Positions 47,145 to 56,287 of a DNA stretch of 64,000 bases are shown here, in pieces. The translations under genes were made by a program, and so were the position numbers. A model generated the notes under the pieces. It was not told where the DNA came from and made no database searches. It was given only the letters and a program-made list of their open reading frames with translations. Every line of letters starts with the position of its first letter. Within the stretch, counting starts at the first letter, position 1. Source of the stretch: CATQHQ01 sp965243805 (GTDB lineage Bacteria > Gemmatimonadota > Gemmatimonadetes > Longimicrobiales > Gaopeijiaceae); the NCBI GenBank assembly GCA_965243805.1, contig OZ251577.1, positions 2,914,001-2,978,000 of the forward strand. The letters are read 5' to 3'.

Positions 47145-50100
47145 ATGTCCAACCCCGATCGCCCCCGACCGACGAGTACTCCGCCCACGCTGCGCCTCAC
47201 CGCCACGGCCCGTGGTATCGGCTTCGCCTTCGCGCCCGCCCTGGCCCTCGCCCCCGCGCCCGCCCTGGCCCTGGCCCTGACGCTGGCACCGGTCCTGGCC
47301 CTGGCCCCCTCCGCGTCTCCCCTCCAGGCCCAGGTCACCACCCAGCAGCTGGACGGCCTTCGGCCCCGCAACATCGGCCCGGCGGTCATGAGCGGGAGGA
47401 TCGTGGACCTAGCCGTGGTGGAGTCGGACCCGATCAAGTTCTACGTGGCGTCGGCCACCGGGGGCGTCTTCAAGACGGGGGACAACGGGATCACGCTGGT
47501 TCCCGTCTTCGAGAACGAGGGCACGCACTCCGTCGGCGCGATCGCGGTTCACCAGGTGGACACGGCCGTGGTGTGGGTCGGCACCGGCGAGCGCGCCAGC
47601 CGCCAGAGCTCGTCGTGGGGCGACGGGGTCTACAGGAGCGACGACGGCGGCGCCAGCTGGACCCATGTCGGCCTGCGGGACAGCAAGCACGTGGGGCGGA
47701 TCGCCCTTCACCCGACCGATCCTGAACTGGTCTACGTGGCGGCGATGGGTCACCTGTGGGGACCGAACGAGGAGCGCGGTCTGTACCGAAGCGCCGACGG
47801 GGGCGCGAGCTGGACGCGCATCCTCTACGTGGACGAGAACACGGGGGTGGTGGACGTGGCTCTGGACCCGGACGAGCCGAGCATCGTCTACGCGGCCACC
47901 TACCAGCGGCGACGGCGGCCTTGGGGGTTCCATGGCGGCGGTCCCGGCGGCGCTCTCTACCGAAGCCAGGACGGCGGCGACACCTGGGAGCGGCTCTCCG
48001 GCGCTGGGGCGGCCCGAGGGTTGCCGGAGGGAGACCTGGGGCGGATCGGCATCTCGATCTACCGCAGCGACCCGAGGATCGTGTACGCGAGCGTCGAGCA
48101 GGGCTGGCGCTACAACGCCTCCACAGCCTACACGGAGCGGCGCGCCGGCATCTACCGCTCCGAGGACAGGGGCGAGACGTGGACGCACATGAGCGACTGG
48201 AACCCGCGTCCCATGTACGCCAGCCAGATCCTCGTGGACCCCAGCGACGACCAGCGCGTGTACATGGTCAACAGCTACTCGTTCTCCGACGACGGCGGGA
48301 AGACCTTCACCGTGCCCCCGCAGAGCCTTCACGGAGACGACCGGCTGGTCTGGGTCAACCCCGCCGATTCGCGCCACGTCATGAAGGCCGACGATGGCGG
48401 GCTGGGCATCTCCTACGACCGGGGGCTGACGTGGCTGTACATCTCGGACTTGCCCGTCAGCCAGTACTACAGGGTCGCGGTGGACATGGCGCGGCCGTAC
48501 AACGTCTACGGTGGGTTGCAGGACAACGGCTCGTGGATGGGTCCCAGCGAGACGCTACGCAGCGCGGGCATCCTCAACAGCGACTGGCGGCGACTGGGCG
48601 GCGGCGACGGCTTCGTCAACATCCCGGACACGACCAGCAACGCCATCGTGTACACCGAGTCCCAGTACCTGGGGCTCTCCCGCTTCGACCTGCGCACCGG
48701 CGAGCGGACGGCGATCCGGCCCGGCGATCCGCAAGGACACATCGCGGCGCGTCGCAACTGGGAGACGTGGAAAGAGATCGGCGCACCCGAGGAGCAGCGG
48801 CTGGGCAACGCGATGGCGCCGGCGAACTGGGACGGGCCGTTCATCCTCTCGCCCCACGACGCCTCCACCCTCTACGCCGGTACGGACGTGCTGTGGAAGT
48901 CCACCGACCGGGGCGACTCGTGGCGGTCGCTGGGCGCTCTCACCTCCGGCGTGGACCGGCGCTCTCTTCCGATCATGGGGCAGATGCCCGAGGAGACGCT
49001 GCCCTCCTTGGACGACGGCATCCCCTACTACCCGACGATCTCGGCGGTGGCGGAGAGTCCGCTGGCCCCAGGGCTGCTGTACGCCGGAACCGCCGACGGG
49101 CGACTCCACGTGTCCCGAGACGACGGCGGGCAATGGGACGACGTGACCGGCGCGTTCCCCGGCCTGCCGACGGGCGCGTGGGTCGCCGGGTTGGAGCCCT
49201 CTCGGCACGCGGAGGGAACGGTGTACGCCGTCTGGAACAACTACCGGAACGACGACTACGCCAACTACCTCTACCGCTCCGACGACTACGGCGAGAGTTG
49301 GACGCCGCTGGCGGGGGGTCTGCCGCCGGAGCGGGTCCTGCGCACCGTGCGAGAGGACCTGCGCAACCCGTCGGTCCTGTACCTGGGCGCGGAGATCGGC
49401 CTTTTCTACACGATCGACGGCGGGAAGAGTTGGACCGAACTGCGGAGCGGGATGCCCACGCTGGCGTTCAACGACATCGCGCTCCAGCCCCGGGAGAACG
49501 ACTTGGTGCTGGGCACCCACGGGCGGGGCGTGTGGATACTCGACCAGATCAACGCGCTGCAGGAGCTCTCCCCGGAGGTGATGGCGCGGCCCGCCCACCT
49601 CTTCACCACGGAGCCGGCGGTGCAGTGGCGCCGAGAGGGCAGGGGCGTTCACGCCGGTGACGTCCACTACGCTGGCGAGAACCCGCCCGCGGGCGCGATC
49701 CTGGACTACTGGCTGGCGCGGGAGGCCGACAGCGGCTCGGTGACGCTGGCAGTGGAGAACGCAGCCGGCGCCCAGGTCGCGGTCCTGGAGGGCGGACGGC
49801 GGCAGGGCATGAACCGGGTGGTGTGGAACCTGCGGCACCAGCCGGCTGCGGGCGGTGGGGACCGGCGCGGCAACGACCGAGCGCGGCCCGGCCCCTTGGT
49901 CGTGCCGGGAACGTTCACCGTGCGGCTGCGGGCGGCGGGGGTGGAGTCGGCGCAGCCCGTGGAGGTGCGGGAAGACCCGCGCATCGGCGCGTCGCCGGGC
50001 GTTCGCGCAGCCTGGACCGCCGGCTTGCTGGCGCTGGCCGAAGCGCGGGCGCGGGCGGTCGCAGGAGCGGAGCGCGCGCGGGCGGCCCTCCAAGAGCTGG

Positions 50101-50303
50101 GCCAGGACCCGGAGGGCCCCGAAGCTGCCAAGCTGCGGGACCTGGAGCGCGAGTTCGATGAGCTGGCGAGCCGGATCGGCCGGCTGGCCGGCGATGTGGG
50201 TGGGGTCGTGGCTACGATCACCCAGGACCAGCGAAGCCGTCGCGCATTCTACATGGAGATGCTCGAAACGCTGGAGGCCGAGTTGGCGGACGCGGGCGGC
50301 TGA
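47145..50303 (+). CDS. Exported VPS10/BNR-repeat protein
   Basis: 1052 residues. Signal peptide contains an Ala/Leu repeat (APALALAPAP, then ALALTLAP). The bulk is a beta-propeller of sortilin/BNR type: at least ten Asp-box-like motifs such as SDDGGASWTH, SADGGASWTR, SQDGGDTWER, SEDRGETWTH, SDDYGESWTP and TIDGGKSWTE. The C-terminal 190 residues carry beta-sandwich sequence then a coiled-coil (ARARAVAGAERARAALQELG). Such proteins in environmental bacteria are annotated as glycosyl hydrolase or photosystem-stability-like; the true ligand is unknown. Downstream tandem duplications include its stop. Confidence 0.9.
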   Translation: MSNPDRPRPTSTPPTLRLTATARGIGFAFAPALALAPAPALALALTLAPVLALAPSASPLQAQVTTQQLDGLRPRNIGPAVMSGRIVDLAVVESDPIKFYVASATGGVFKTGDNGITLVPVFENEGTHSVGAIAVHQVDTAVVWVGTGERASRQSSSWGDGVYRSDDGGASWTHVGLRDSKHVGRIALHPTDPELVYVAAMGHLWGPNEERGLYRSADGGASWTRILYVDENTGVVDVALDPDEPSIVYAATYQRRRRPWGFHGGGPGGALYRSQDGGDTWERLSGAGAARGLPEGDLGRIGISIYRSDPRIVYASVEQGWRYNASTAYTERRAGIYRSEDRGETWTHMSDWNPRPMYASQILVDPSDDQRVYMVNSYSFSDDGGKTFTVPPQSLHGDDRLVWVNPADSRHVMKADDGGLGISYDRGLTWLYISDLPVSQYYRVAVDMARPYNVYGGLQDNGSWMGPSETLRSAGILNSDWRRLGGGDGFVNIPDTTSNAIVYTESQYLGLSRFDLRTGERTAIRPGDPQGHIAARRNWETWKEIGAPEEQRLGNAMAPANWDGPFILSPHDASTLYAGTDVLWKSTDRGDSWRSLGALTSGVDRRSLPIMGQMPEETLPSLDDGIPYYPTISAVAESPLAPGLLYAGTADGRLHVSRDDGGQWDDVTGAFPGLPTGAWVAGLEPSRHAEGTVYAVWNNYRNDDYANYLYRSDDYGESWTPLAGGLPPERVLRTVREDLRNPSVLYLGAEIGLFYTIDGGKSWTELRSGMPTLAFNDIALQPRENDLVLGTHGRGVWILDQINALQELSPEVMARPAHLFTTEPAVQWRREGRGVHAGDVHYAGENPPAGAILDYWLAREADSGSVTLAVENAAGAQVAVLEGGRRQGMNRVVWNLRHQPAAGGGDRRGNDRARPGPLVVPGTFTVRLRAAGVESAQPVEVREDPRIGASPGVRAAWTAGLLALAEARARAVAGAERARAALQELGQDPEGPEAAKLRDLEREFDELASRIGRLAGDVGGVVATITQDQRSRRAFYMEMLETLEAELADAGG

Positions 50304-50378
50304 CGGGCGACGCGGCTCGCTGATCGGCGACGTGACTCGCTAGTCGGCGATGCGACTAGCTGATCGGCGACGCGCCTT
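50299..50378 (+). repeat. 20-bp x 4 tandem repeat across the VPS10-type gene stop
   Basis: Units at 50299, 50319, 50339 and 50359 (consensus GCTGATCGGCGACGCGACTC), with a decayed fifth (50379). The stop TGA 50301-50303 falls in the first. A further 18-bp direct repeat (ACTCGCGCACAG) begins at 50415 and 50433. Confidence 0.9.
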
Positions 50379-50467
50379 GCTGTTCGCCAACCGGTCCCTC
50401 GGAGTAGATTTCCCACTCGCGCACAGCTGACTACTCGCGCACAGTTGATCCGGAAGGAAATCCGCAC

Positions 50468-53362
50468 ATGAATACCAAGACTCGCACCCGCCGTCTCCCG
50501 CTCGGCCGTCTCCCGCTCGGCCGTCTCCCGCTCGGCCGTCACTCGCTGGCCCGCCTAGCCGCCGCCCTCGTCGTCGCCATCGGCTGGGGAGCGATCCCCC
50601 TACGGGCCGCCGCACAGGCCCCGGAGCTTGCCGACCCGCTCCCGCCGGACCCCGAAGTTGTGGTCGGCACGCTGGACAACGGCCTTCGCTACTTCATCCA
50701 CGAGAACCGGCGTCCCGAGAACCGGGCGCTGCTGCGGCTGGTGGTCGACGTGGGCTCCATCGTGGAGGACGAAGACCAGCTGGGGCTCGCTCACTTCGTG
50801 GAGCACATGGCGTTCAACGGCACGCGCAACTTCGAGAAGTCGGCCCTGGTGGACTACCTGGAGTCGATCGGCATGGAGTTCGGTCCCCACGTCAACGCAT
50901 ACACCAGCTTCGACGAGACGGTGTACATGCTGCAGGTGCCCATGGACGATCCCGAGGCTCTGGCCAACGGCTTCCAGATCCTGCAGGACTGGGCGGCGGG
51001 CCAGCTATTCGACCCGGAAGAAGTGGACAAGGAACGGGGCGTCGTCGTGGAGGAGTGGCGCGGCAGGCGCGGTGCCGCGGCCCGCATCCAGGACCAGCAG
51101 GTGCCCGTCTTGTTCGAGGGCTCGCTCTACGCCGAGCGCCTTCCCATCGGCAAGCCGGAAGTGCTGGAGTCCGCGCCGCCGGAGGTGCTGCGCCGCTTCT
51201 TCGAGGACTGGTACCGCCCTGGGCTGATGGGCGTAGTGGCGGTGGGCGACTTCGACGGAGCGCGGATCGAAGAGATGGTGAAGGAGTACTTCGGTGGGTT
51301 GCGCGACCCGGAGAGCCCGCGTCCCCGCACGTTCGCCCAGGTGCCCCTTGATCACCCGGCGCGAGTTGCCGTGGCCACCGACCCGGAGATGCCCCAGAGC
51401 CAGGTCGCGCTCCTCTACAAGCAGCCGCCCGCGAGCGTGAGCACGGTGGGGGACTTCCGCCGCACGCTGGTGCAGGACCTGTACTCGGGAATGCTCAACG
51501 CCCGCCTGGACGAACTTCGCCTGCAGACCGACCCGCCGTTCGTCTTCGCGGCCACGGGCCGAGGCTCGTTCGTGCGCGCCATGCAGGCGTACCAGCTGGT
51601 CGCGTTCGTCACCGAAGACGGCATTGAGCGCGGCATGGACGCCCTGCTGACCGAGGCCGAGCGCGTGGCCCGCCACGGCTTCGCCGCCACCGAGCTGGAG
51701 CGCCAGAAGATCGAGGTCGCACGGGAGTACGAGCGCCAGGTCGCCGCCAAGGAGACCCGCGAGTCCGCCGCGTTGGCCGCCCGCTACATCCGCGTCTTCC
51801 TGGAGGACGGCGCGTATCCGAGCATCGAGACCGAGGCGGCGCTGGCCGCCGCCCTCCTGCCCGGCGTGACCCTGGACGAGACCAACGCGCTGGCGTCGGA
51901 GGGCATCACGGAGCAGGGCCGCGTCGTATTGGTGAGCGGGCCGGAGAAGGAGGGGCTCGACACGCCCTCGGCAGAGGTCCTGGCCGGGCTCTTCGACGCC
52001 GTTGCCGCCAAGGACGTGGCAGCCTACGAAGACGCGGCGGTGGACGCTCCGCTCCTGCCGGAGGAGCCGACGGGCTCGGCGGTGGCGTCGGAAGAGACGG
52101 TGGAGGAGGTGGGCGTGACGGTGTGGACGCTGGAGAACGGCGTGCGCGTGGCGCTCAAGCCCACCGACTTCAAGGACGACGAGATTCGCTTCGCCGCCAC
52201 GAGCCCGGGCGGCACTTCGCTGGCCGCCGACCAGGTGTTCGAGAGCGCCGACGTGGCAGCGGGGCTGGTGGGCGACGGCGGCGTGGGAGAGTTCGACCAG
52301 ACGGCGTTGCAGAAGAAGCTGGCGGGCACGGTCGTGTCGGTCAGCCCCCTGATCTCGGCGCTCTCGGAAGGGTTCGACGGCTCGGCGTCGCCGCAGGACC
52401 TGGAGACGGCCCTTCAGCTGGTGTACCTGTACTTCACCGCTCCCCGCAAGGACGAAGCGGCGCTGGGGTCGTTCAAGGCGCTTTGGGAGGGAATCTTCGC
52501 CAACGCCTCTTCCAACCCGGACATGGTCTTCAGCGACACGGTGACCACCACCATGACCCAGGACCATCCCAGAGCGAGGGGGCTTCCCGATCCCGAGGAG
52601 ATCGAGAAGATCGACTTGGACGCGGCGTTCGAGTTCTACCGGGAACGCTTCGCCGACGCCGGCGACTTCACCTTCTACTTCGCGGGAGCCTTCGAGCTGG
52701 ACGAGGTACGGCCCCTGGTGGAGAAGTACCTGGGCGGGTTGCCGAGCACGGGCCGCGAGGAGAGCTGGCGCGACATGGGGATCGACCCTCCCTCTGGCGT
52801 GGTAGAGAAGGTCGTGCGCATGGGCGTGGAGCCCCAGAGCCGCACCCAGATCATCTTCGCCGGCGATGCCGAGTACTCGCTGCGGGAGTGGGCCGCGGTC
52901 CGCGCACTAGCCGACGTGCTGCAGATCCGCCTCCGCGAGCTGCTGCGGGAGGACCTGGGCGGCACCTACGGAGTGAGCGTGTCGGGCAGCGTGACCTACC
53001 GGCCCGACCAGGAGTACCGGGTGGGCATCGGCTTCGGCTCGGCCCCGGAGCGCGCGGAGGAGCTGTCCGCCGTCGTCTTCGAGGAGATTGCACGGATCAA
53101 GAACAGCGGCCCCGACGCCGAGACCGTGGCCAAGGTGCGCGAGACCCAGCGTCGCTCCAAGGAGACCAGCCTCCGCCAGAACGACTACTGGGTCAGCCAG
53201 ATGCGCAGCTTCGACCGGCAGGACCGCGACTACACGGAGATCCCCAGCTACGACCTGATCGAGGGATGGTCCGCCGCCGACGTGCAAGCCGCCGCCCAGC
53301 GCTACCTGCGCCTGGACCAGTACGCCAAATTCGTGCTGCTGCCGGAAGGGCTTGTGCCGTGA
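50468..53362 (+). CDS. M16 zinc metallopeptidase, two-domain, exported
   Basis: 964 residues. Signal peptide with a RLPLG pentapeptide three times (15-bp repeat), then a hydrophobic core. M16 active site HFVEH at 109-113, with the third zinc ligand Glu near 189 (KERGVVVEEW), in the normal HxxEH...E spacing; so the enzyme should be active. The second half (from about 550) is the M16 C-terminal domain pair, with no metal site and LLREDLGGTYGVSVSG (the R/Y substrate motif). It would clear misfolded or short peptides in the periplasm. GGAAGGAAA upstream of ATG 50468. Confidence 0.95.
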   Translation: MNTKTRTRRLPLGRLPLGRLPLGRHSLARLAAALVVAIGWGAIPLRAAAQAPELADPLPPDPEVVVGTLDNGLRYFIHENRRPENRALLRLVVDVGSIVEDEDQLGLAHFVEHMAFNGTRNFEKSALVDYLESIGMEFGPHVNAYTSFDETVYMLQVPMDDPEALANGFQILQDWAAGQLFDPEEVDKERGVVVEEWRGRRGAAARIQDQQVPVLFEGSLYAERLPIGKPEVLESAPPEVLRRFFEDWYRPGLMGVVAVGDFDGARIEEMVKEYFGGLRDPESPRPRTFAQVPLDHPARVAVATDPEMPQSQVALLYKQPPASVSTVGDFRRTLVQDLYSGMLNARLDELRLQTDPPFVFAATGRGSFVRAMQAYQLVAFVTEDGIERGMDALLTEAERVARHGFAATELERQKIEVAREYERQVAAKETRESAALAARYIRVFLEDGAYPSIETEAALAAALLPGVTLDETNALASEGITEQGRVVLVSGPEKEGLDTPSAEVLAGLFDAVAAKDVAAYEDAAVDAPLLPEEPTGSAVASEETVEEVGVTVWTLENGVRVALKPTDFKDDEIRFAATSPGGTSLAADQVFESADVAAGLVGDGGVGEFDQTALQKKLAGTVVSVSPLISALSEGFDGSASPQDLETALQLVYLYFTAPRKDEAALGSFKALWEGIFANASSNPDMVFSDTVTTTMTQDHPRARGLPDPEEIEKIDLDAAFEFYRERFADAGDFTFYFAGAFELDEVRPLVEKYLGGLPSTGREESWRDMGIDPPSGVVEKVVRMGVEPQSRTQIIFAGDAEYSLREWAAVRALADVLQIRLRELLREDLGGTYGVSVSGSVTYRPDQEYRVGIGFGSAPERAEELSAVVFEEIARIKNSGPDAETVAKVRETQRRSKETSLRQNDYWVSQMRSFDRQDRDYTEIPSYDLIEGWSAADVQAAAQRYLRLDQYAKFVLLPEGLVP
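50492..50536 (+). repeat. 15-bp x 3 repeat in the M16 signal peptide
   Basis: CGTCTCCCGCTCGGC three times (50492, 50507, 50522) and a partial fourth. Encodes the RLPLG repeat in the n-region. Confidence 0.9.
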
Positions 53363-53417
53363 GGGCGGGGGTGCCTGGCCGAGTCCGGCTCATCCTAGCC
53401 CATCCCGACGGCCTGCT

Positions 53418-54785
53418 GTGAACCGCGTCCGGCTGAAGAACTTCCGCTGCTTCCGCGAGGAGCAGGAGGCCGTGGTTGCGCCTCTGACGTTGCTCGTCGG
53501 CGAGAACAGCACGGGCAAGACGTCGTTCATGGCGGCCGTCCGGACACTATGGGACGTTCTGTACGGACCTCACGACCCCGACTTCAAGGAGGATCCCTAC
53601 GACCTGGGCAGTTATGACGACATCGCCCACTTTCGTGGCGGAAGAGGCGGACGGGCTGAATCGTTTGAGATCGGGTTCGATTTCCTGCACCACGACGCGG
53701 AGACGCAGGCCGAACGGCGTTGCCGCTTAGGTGCTGTCTTTGGAAGGAGGAGCGCGGCCCCCTTCCTGCTTCGGCGGCGGTTCGCCAATCTTGACACGAA
53801 TGCATGGATGGAACTGGCCGTTTCCGGTGATGAGAACAATGGATCGTTGCGGCTTCAATGCGGTGCTGGAGAAAGCGTGTGGGAGACTGATCTAACGGCG
53901 TCGTTGGGTCACCACTACTTGCCCTTAGGCATGGTCTCGGGGCTTCTAAGCATGGAGGATTCGATCTTGGGCAATCGTCTGGGGGTCAAGGGCGGCCGCA
54001 AGATTAGTGGTCTGGACGAACCCGCTGCGGATGACAAGAAGCAGATACAAGACCTGCAACGGTTGTGGAGACAAGTCTCGTTAGGACCTAGCTACCGTCC
54101 CTATGCGGGCGCGCCGGTTCGCTCCAAGCCCCGACGAACTTACGATCCCTCTCGCTTTGCCATGGATCCCGAAGGCGCTTACGTGCCCATGTATCTTTCG
54201 CACTTGAACGCTCGTAAGGCGAAGAGCGAGTGGAACAAGTTGAAGCAGTCCCTCGAAGAGTTCGGCAAGGACTCGGGACTCTTCGACGAAATCGGCATCA
54301 GGAGGCTCGGCAAGTTGGAAAGCGAACCCTTCCAACTTCAGATTCGCAAGTTCGGTCGGCCGGCCAAGGGTCCGCATCGCAACATCATTGATGTCGGCTA
54401 CGGCGTTAGCCAACTGCTTCCAGTGGTCACCGAGCTCCTGCGAAATCAGTCCGCGCCCGTGTTCCTCTTGCAGCAGCCGGAAGTGCATCTCCATCCGAGT
54501 GCCCAAGCGGCTCTCGGGAGCTTGTTTTGCCGTGTTGCCGGACCCGAGCGGCAGCTGATCGTGGAGACGCACAGCGACAACATGATGGACCGCATCCGCA
54601 TGGACGTCCGCGACGGCGTGTCCCAGTTGAAGCCGAGCGACGTTTCCATCCTCTTCTTCGAGCGTCGCAATCTGGGCGTCCAGATACACTCTCTGCGGAT
54701 AGACGAACAGGGCAACGTTTGCGACGCCCCAATATCCTATCGGCGGTTCTTCATGGAAGAAGTCCACAGGTCGCTAGGATTGTAG
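53418..54785 (+). CDS. AAA-family ATPase, DUF3696/OLD-like, partner of a PIN protein
   Basis: 455 residues from GTG 53418. Walker A VGENSTGKTS near 27-36 after the MNRVRLKNFRCF opening typical of SMC/OLD-like ATPases. C-terminal signature GVSQLLPVV and QLIVETHSDNMMDRIRMDV. The Walker B position reads VFLLQQPEVHLHP where relatives have EQPE or EEPE: the metal-binding Glu is Gln. A PIN-domain gene follows 4 bp downstream. Such pairs resemble phage-defence modules. Region slightly AT-richer than its flanks. Confidence 0.85.
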   Translation: MNRVRLKNFRCFREEQEAVVAPLTLLVGENSTGKTSFMAAVRTLWDVLYGPHDPDFKEDPYDLGSYDDIAHFRGGRGGRAESFEIGFDFLHHDAETQAERRCRLGAVFGRRSAAPFLLRRRFANLDTNAWMELAVSGDENNGSLRLQCGAGESVWETDLTASLGHHYLPLGMVSGLLSMEDSILGNRLGVKGGRKISGLDEPAADDKKQIQDLQRLWRQVSLGPSYRPYAGAPVRSKPRRTYDPSRFAMDPEGAYVPMYLSHLNARKAKSEWNKLKQSLEEFGKDSGLFDEIGIRRLGKLESEPFQLQIRKFGRPAKGPHRNIIDVGYGVSQLLPVVTELLRNQSAPVFLLQQPEVHLHPSAQAALGSLFCRVAGPERQLIVETHSDNMMDRIRMDVRDGVSQLKPSDVSILFFERRNLGVQIHSLRIDEQGNVCDAPISYRRFFMEEVHRSLGL

Positions 54786-54789
54786 ATCG

Positions 54790-55257
54790 GTGTGCGCGAT
54801 CCTCGACGCCAGTGCTGTTGCAGATGTGTTCCGGCCAGAGGCTACCGGTGCCGCGGGCGCATTCTACGAGTGGATCACGATGGGTCGGGGGAGTTTGGTT
54901 GTCGGAGGGAGGTTGCGAGAGGAGTTGTGGACCGCATCGGAGGATTTTCGGAAGTGGTACCCGGAAGCGGTCCGCAACGGCCGAGTTCGCCGAGTGGACG
55001 ACGACAGGGTGAGCGCAGTCACCGCAGAGGTGGCGACTACTGGCCATTGCCGCTCCAACGACCAGCACGTTATCGCACTGGCGCAGGTCAGCGGCGCTCG
55101 GCTCCTGTACGCCAACGACGGGAAGTTGCAAACGGATTTTGGTAATCGGATGCTGATCAGCCGGCCTCGCGGGAAAGTGTATTCGACCAAGAAGTATCCC
55201 GAACTTCGTCCGAGCCACAAGCAACTGCTGCGACGCAACACGTGCAGGCCAGCCTGA
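54790..55257 (+). CDS. PIN-like nuclease, partner of the ATPase
   Basis: 155 residues from GTG 54790. PIN-type acidic residues are all present: Asp6 (AILDAS), Glu44/45 (REELW), Asp91 (SNDQHVIALAQ) and Asp110 (LYANDGK). PIN nucleases cut RNA; many are toxins. No antitoxin gene is nearby; the ATPase upstream is the natural partner, so nuclease activity may be gated by it. Stop 45 bp before the convergent subtilisin gene. Confidence 0.75.
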   Translation: MCAILDASAVADVFRPEATGAAGAFYEWITMGRGSLVVGGRLREELWTASEDFRKWYPEAVRNGRVRRVDDDRVSAVTAEVATTGHCRSNDQHVIALAQVSGARLLYANDGKLQTDFGNRMLISRPRGKVYSTKKYPELRPSHKQLLRRNTCRPA

Positions 55258-55302
55258 CCGAAGTGTAGCTGATCTCGCCGTCAGAAGTAGGCGGCGGCCT
55301 CC

Positions 55303-56142
55303 TCACGAAGCCAAGCTCGCCAACGCGGCCTCCACGTCCAAGGGCCCGCCCTGTCCTTCCAACGCCCGCGCCAGCATCCCGGTGGCGTTGGCCACGGCGA
55401 AGCTGGTTCCGTTCAGGTTGCGCTCGCGTGGGACGCCGGGAATGGGGCGCGGGTAGGGGCTCGCGGCAATGGTGGCGTGCGTTGGGTCCTCGCCGCCCCG
55501 AACCTCCACGCACTGCCGGGAGACCTCCGGGTCCGAGACCACGCCCACGGCGGCCGGAAGCGAGCCCGGCCACCACTGCTGTCCGTCGGCTTCGGCGGCT
55601 GCCACGACCAAGCCGCCGCTAGCCGCCAGGCGGTTCACCGCCTCGGCCAATACGTCGCGATGCTCCTCGCGGAGCGTCCCCAGGCTCATGTTCACCAGCT
55701 GGACGCCTTGCTCCGCCGACCAGTCGATGGCGGCGACGAGGGCGCGAATGCTGGTCTTGAGCCCGTCCGCAAAGACGCGCACAGCGACGATCTCTGCGTC
55801 CGGGGCCTTCTCCTGGATTGCGGCGAAGACCGCCGTGCCGTGACCCAGCCGGTCCACGAAGTCGTGCGACACGCCTCCCGACATCTCGATCCGCGCACCC
55901 CCGGCCACACTCTTCACATGGGGATGGTCCGGGTTGACCCCGCTGTCGACCACCGCCACCGAAACGCCAGCACCGGTCCGCTCCTGAAGTCCAGGCGACT
56001 TCAGGCAGACCAGCCGTGCCTCCCGAGCCGCCGGCACCAGGGCTAGCGGTCCCGGTCGAGAGCGGGCCAGTCGAGAGCGGGCCGCGCCGGATGGTGCCTG
56101 GACAGGCGAAGCGTGGTCGTGGGAGTGCGGCATAGGCCCCAT
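55303..56142 (-). CDS. Subtilisin-like S8 protein lacking a normal oxyanion Asn
   Basis: 279 residues from ATG 56142; ATG 56133 or GTG 56172 are possible. No signal peptide and no propeptide: the catalytic domain starts around residue 55. Triad: Asp in VAVVDSGVNPDH, His in RLGHGTAVF, Ser in NLNGTSFAVANATG. The AAGN oxyanion segment reads LVVAAAEADG, so the Asn is absent. It is convergent with the PIN gene and divergent from the S9 peptidase. Intracellular location, with altered activity, suggests a processing or regulatory role rather than digestion. Confidence 0.75.
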   Translation of the reverse strand: MGPMPHSHDHASPVQAPSGAARSRLARSRPGPLALVPAAREARLVCLKSPGLQERTGAGVSVAVVDSGVNPDHPHVKSVAGGARIEMSGGVSHDFVDRLGHGTAVFAAIQEKAPDAEIVAVRVFADGLKTSIRALVAAIDWSAEQGVQLVNMSLGTLREEHRDVLAEAVNRLAASGGLVVAAAEADGQQWWPGSLPAAVGVVSDPEVSRQCVEVRGGEDPTHATIAASPYPRPIPGVPRERNLNGTSFAVANATGMLARALEGQGGPLDVEAALASLAS

Positions 56143-56287
56143 GGCCGGGGGAGGGAGGGGGGGAACTTGCACAAGAAGCTGAAGCTAACCGCCCCCTGCG
56201 GGTTGCCGCCGGTCCCGTCGGGGCCGAAACTTGACGGTTGCACGCTCCGAGTGCCCAACCGTACCCGACGCCAGGAGGCGCCGCCGA

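Noticed and set aside
56150..56162. G-run near 56150 as a phase-variation tract
   Set aside because: It is interrupted (GGGGGAGGGAGGGGGGG) with no uninterrupted run longer than seven, so slippage is less likely than at the 13-C tract.
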